The notes under the pieces are model-generated. The model was not told where the DNA came from, made no database searches, and worked only from the letters and a program-made list of their open reading frames with translations. From RGIG529 sp963929765 (GTDB lineage Bacteria; Bacillota; Clostridia; Oscillospirales; Oscillospiraceae): a DNA stretch of 8,489 nucleotides. Of this stretch, positions 6,545 through 8,489 are shown piece after piece; position 1 is the stretch's first letter; each line of letters opens with the position of its first letter. Location: positions 1 to 8,489 of the forward strand of contig CAWVKD010000081.1 of NCBI GenBank assembly GCA_963929765.1, written 5' to 3'. A program made the position numbers and the translations under genes.

Positions 6545-7927
6545 TTACAAAGTGAGTACAGACTCACAGCAACTATAATCAGTATCAATGTTGTGTGCAA
6601 TAAATCTAGCCTTGAATTGACGTGGGTTACACATCGTAACTGGACCATCTCCAGAAACATCTAAATCTTCTGGCACCACAAATTTGATACATTTTACCAG
6701 GATATCTCGGCAAGTAGGATAGCTATGAGCAGGAATGGTTACTGTCTTCATACCTCGTTGGTATTCCATTCCATTTTCATCCACTTCTGTCAAAATGACA
6801 GCCAATGCCACTCGTTTCTCTGGACAGACATCTTTAATTGTTACATCAATTTGAATAATTCGTCCCTGGGATTCTAAATAGGTGTCACCTAGATCCATCA
6901 AAACAGAGTCGGAACAATCCTGGACCGTTAGATCAACAGGAACGGGACATTCCTCCGGATTGACAACTACGGTACAATCTACAGTTACCGTAGGGGCAGG
7001 AAACACAACTACATTTCCTTCTGTATCGGAATAAGTGATAGATTCGTTCACTAATTTCGTCCCTTGTGTTTGCGAAATGTGCCGGATATAGAACTCTAAT
7101 ACCGCGCTTTCGCTGGCTGTTACACCCAGCTCTGGGATACTCCATTTAAGGGTGTTCGAATCAACCATAGTGGCTGTTCCTTTGTTGGGAGGGAGAATAC
7201 TGGTAATGTTAAAATCAGGATTTACTTTTTCATCGATCACGATGTTTGTAGCTCCTGTTTTGGAAATATTGGCTGCAAGTTCAGCAAACAGTTCTTCTAA
7301 TTCTGCTTCGTCAGGTGTAACCGCTACATGGGATGCATCCGGATCTGTAGCCCAATCGTTCAGCGTATTGATATCCACTCCATCAGAGCCAACCAGACCA
7401 ATACAATAAATAATGATTCCCTGACTTCTGGCTTCTGCCGCCACAGGAGAAGGCGGATCACCTATTGTTGTATTTCCATCTGTAAACATCACAATCACTT
7501 TTTGGCTGCTGGACATAGGATCAAAAAGCTGCATTGCCTTTGTGAAAGCGTCTGCATGATTGGTGCTACCATTTGCCACCAATCCATCGACTGCATTTTT
7601 TAATGTGTCGACTGAGGTGATCAATTGTGTGTTATCCACAGCAGTGCTGGCAAAACTGACAATTCCAATTCGACTTCCGGAGCCAATCTCACCATCTGCC
7701 GTTCCATCTGTTGCTTCTTCAATAATATCAATAAAAGTCTTCGCACCTGTTTTCATATTTTCTAAAGGGCTGCCTGCCATACTGCCAGAGCGGTCCAAAA
7801 CAAGCACAATATCAGTGGGATTTGAAACAATGTCCGGAGCAGCTGTCAGTGCAAGTGTTACTTTGAGAGATCCGTCACAGTCGATCTGTTCCATATTAAT
7901 TACTTTATTTGAATTTGTAACACCCAT
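6545..7927 (-). CDS. VWA (MIDAS) domain protein with Cys-rich C-terminal domain
   Basis: The 460-residue product has a von Willebrand factor A domain at about 36-222 with a complete MIDAS metal site: D45-R-S47-G-S49, T122 (GSTNHADA) and D150 (MFTDGN). A beta-sandwich-like region (about 225-320) follows, with DUF11-like character (LKWSIPELG, AVLEFYIR, ESITYSDTEGN). The last 140 residues hold nine cysteines (318, 327, 338, 368, 406, 413, 433, 453, 454) and form a separate unassigned domain (VPVDLTVQDC, KRVALAVILTEVDENG, QFKARFIAHNIDTDY). There is no signal peptide or membrane segment, and the start is firm (AAGGAGGT 6 nt before ATG), so the protein is made in the cytoplasm. With the divergent collagen-like gene beside it, a mother-cell-made spore-surface protein is a reasonable inference. 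MIDAS domains usually bind protein ligands through a divalent cation. Confidence 0.88.
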   Translation of the reverse strand: MGVTNSNKVINMEQIDCDGSLKVTLALTAAPDIVSNPTDIVLVLDRSGSMAGSPLENMKTGAKTFIDIIEEATDGTADGEIGSGSRIGIVSFASTAVDNTQLITSVDTLKNAVDGLVANGSTNHADAFTKAMQLFDPMSSSQKVIVMFTDGNTTIGDPPSPVAAEARSQGIIIYCIGLVGSDGVDINTLNDWATDPDASHVAVTPDEAELEELFAELAANISKTGATNIVIDEKVNPDFNITSILPPNKGTATMVDSNTLKWSIPELGVTASESAVLEFYIRHISQTQGTKLVNESITYSDTEGNVVVFPAPTVTVDCTVVVNPEECPVPVDLTVQDCSDSVLMDLGDTYLESQGRIIQIDVTIKDVCPEKRVALAVILTEVDENGMEYQRGMKTVTIPAHSYPTCRDILVKCIKFVVPEDLDVSGDGPVTMCNPRQFKARFIAHNIDTDYSCCESVLTL

Positions 7928-8108
7928 TGTGTTACCTCCTTCTGGGATGTTTCCCTATTCCAAGTTATGCACCAAAGAATCACTATGACACATTCCGTGT
8001 GCTTTCGATTTTTCCGGAAAAGAAAAAGACTGTATCATATCAAGGAACCTCTTTACCAATGAGTAGAATATAATACTCTAGAATATTGTAAGAAAGTTGG
8101 AACGAACG
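7928..8108. promoter_or_regulatory. Divergent intergenic control region of the VWA and collagen-like genes
   Basis: These 181 bp separate two head-to-head genes. Visible elements are a perfect 12-bp palindrome TTTTCCGGAAAA (8010-8021), a minus-strand extended -10 (TATGATACAGT, 8029-8039) toward the VWA gene with only a weak TTGGTA 19 nt upstream, and a plus-strand TATAAT (8069-8074) toward the collagen-like gene without a matching -35. The direct repeat TAGAATAT (8064-8071 and 8079-8086, period 15) lies over the collagen-side box. Poor -35 boxes would suit sporulation sigma factors, but no full consensus is present. Confidence 0.45.
8029..8059 (-). promoter_or_regulatory. Candidate promoter of the VWA gene
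   Basis: TGATACAGT (8029-8037), identical in its -10 part to the thrS promoter, has TTGGTA (8054-8059) upstream with a long 19-nt spacer. The sequence ATACAGT also resembles the -10 of sigma-E promoters (CATACAnT) except for the first base. The predicted leader is about 95 nt and includes the CCGG palindrome. Confidence 0.35.
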
Positions 8109-8489
8109 ATGCCTTCATTCGATCATTACCGTTATGGATGCCATAATCCCAATGCTCTAAACACATCTTGTTGTTCCCGCTCTTGTTGTATTGGTCCAAC
8201 AGGGCCTACTGGTCCAACTGGTGCTACCGGTCCTACCGGCCAGGGGATGCAAGGGCCTACTGGACCAACAGGATCTACTGGACCAATTGGAGCAACTGGT
8301 ATGATTGGCGCCACAGGCGCTACCGGTCCTACAGGCGCTACTGGCATAACAGGTCCAACGGGCCCTACCGGTGCTACAGGTCTTGTCGGACCAACCGGAC
8401 CCACAGGCGCCATAGGACCAACCGGACCTACTGGTGTAACTGGGCCTGCCGGTGGTCCTACAGGACCTACAGGAGCAACTGGAGCCACC
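8109..8489 (+). CDS. Collagen-like Gly-X-Thr repeat protein (BclA/exosporium type), 3' end beyond the window
   Basis: From ATG 8109 the frame stays open for 127 codons to the window edge. A 28-residue head (MPSFDHYRYGCHNPN...) holds five cysteines, two as CC pairs at 21-22 and 26-27. From Gly29 the chain is collagen-like: GPT, GAT and similar triplets with Thr almost always third, broken by one short step at GQGMQG (44-49) and an extra Gly at GPAGGPTG. Gly-X-Thr collagens in Firmicutes are typically spore exosporium or surface filaments (BclA of Bacillus anthracis, BclA1-3 of Clostridioides difficile), where the threonines carry sugars and a globular C-terminal domain trimerises. That C-terminal part is outside the window. 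There is no signal peptide. The ribosome binding site is weak (GGAA 6 nt before ATG), so a slightly different start, such as TTG 8097, is possible. It is divergent from the VWA gene. Confidence 0.88.
   Translation, partial: MPSFDHYRYGCHNPNALNTSCCSRSCCIGPTGPTGPTGATGPTGQGMQGPTGPTGSTGPIGATGMIGATGATGPTGATGITGPTGPTGATGLVGPTGPTGAIGPTGPTGVTGPAGGPTGPTGATGAT
8193..8489 (+). repeat. Tandem 9-nt collagen triplet repeats
   Basis: Imperfect 9-bp units encoding Gly-Pro/Ala-Thr repeat to the window edge, with varied synonymous codons (GGT/GGC/GGA/GGG, ACT/ACC/ACA). The variation keeps DNA identity between units moderate. Such arrays are prone to length change between strains. Confidence 0.85.

Noticed and set aside
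8132..8488. Minus-strand Pro/Val/Gly-rich open frame
   Set aside because: It is the reverse-strand shadow of the collagen-like gene; Gly-X-Thr codons read backwards give Pro/Val/Ala/Gly triplets.
8193..8489. Repeat array as a CRISPR or satellite
   Set aside because: The repeats are in-frame 9-nt coding units with synonymous variation and no spacers.

Overview
The window looks like a chromosomal segment from a spore-forming member of the Clostridia, most likely in or near the Oscillospiraceae. The support for this is a T-box leader in front of thrS, strong AGGAGG-type ribosome binding sites, a cell-wall protein with S-layer homology-like repeats, a lipoprotein, a Gly-X-Thr collagen-like protein of the exosporium (BclA-like) type, and a tiny Gly/Cys-rich hydrophobic peptide resembling sporulation micropeptides. 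I could not run a database search, so the taxonomy is inference.

Layout from left to right. Minus strand: a small hydrophobic Gly/Cys peptide cut by the left edge (1-104); an exported protein with a FecR-like beta region and SLH-like C-terminus (210-1352); thrS, threonyl-tRNA synthetase (1429-3333), behind a complete threonine T-box leader with its own promoter, antiterminator motif and terminator (3363-3660); and a lipoprotein of unknown function (3664-4479). Plus strand, divergent from the lipoprotein: trmO, the methyltransferase for t6A37 in tRNA (4706-5407), then an exported polysaccharide deacetylase that very probably starts at a TTG codon (5525-6367), closed by a very strong hairpin terminator. 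Convergent to it on the minus strand: a VWA/MIDAS protein without a signal peptide and with a Cys-rich C-terminal domain (6545-7927). Divergent from that: a collagen-like Gly-X-Thr gene that runs off the right edge (8109-8489).

Two functional themes stand out. First, thrS, its T-box (apparent specifier ACC, read by tRNA-Thr with anticodon GGU) and trmO (whose known main target is A37 of tRNA-Thr(GGU)) all act on the same tRNA. Second, the right end pairs a MIDAS-bearing VWA protein head-to-head with a collagen-like protein across 181 bp. By analogy with integrin I domains and collagen this could be a ligand/receptor or co-assembly pair on the spore surface. That is the best candidate here for an undescribed system, but it is a hypothesis from gene context, not something the sequence proves. 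No tRNA, rRNA, CRISPR array or insertion sequence was seen.
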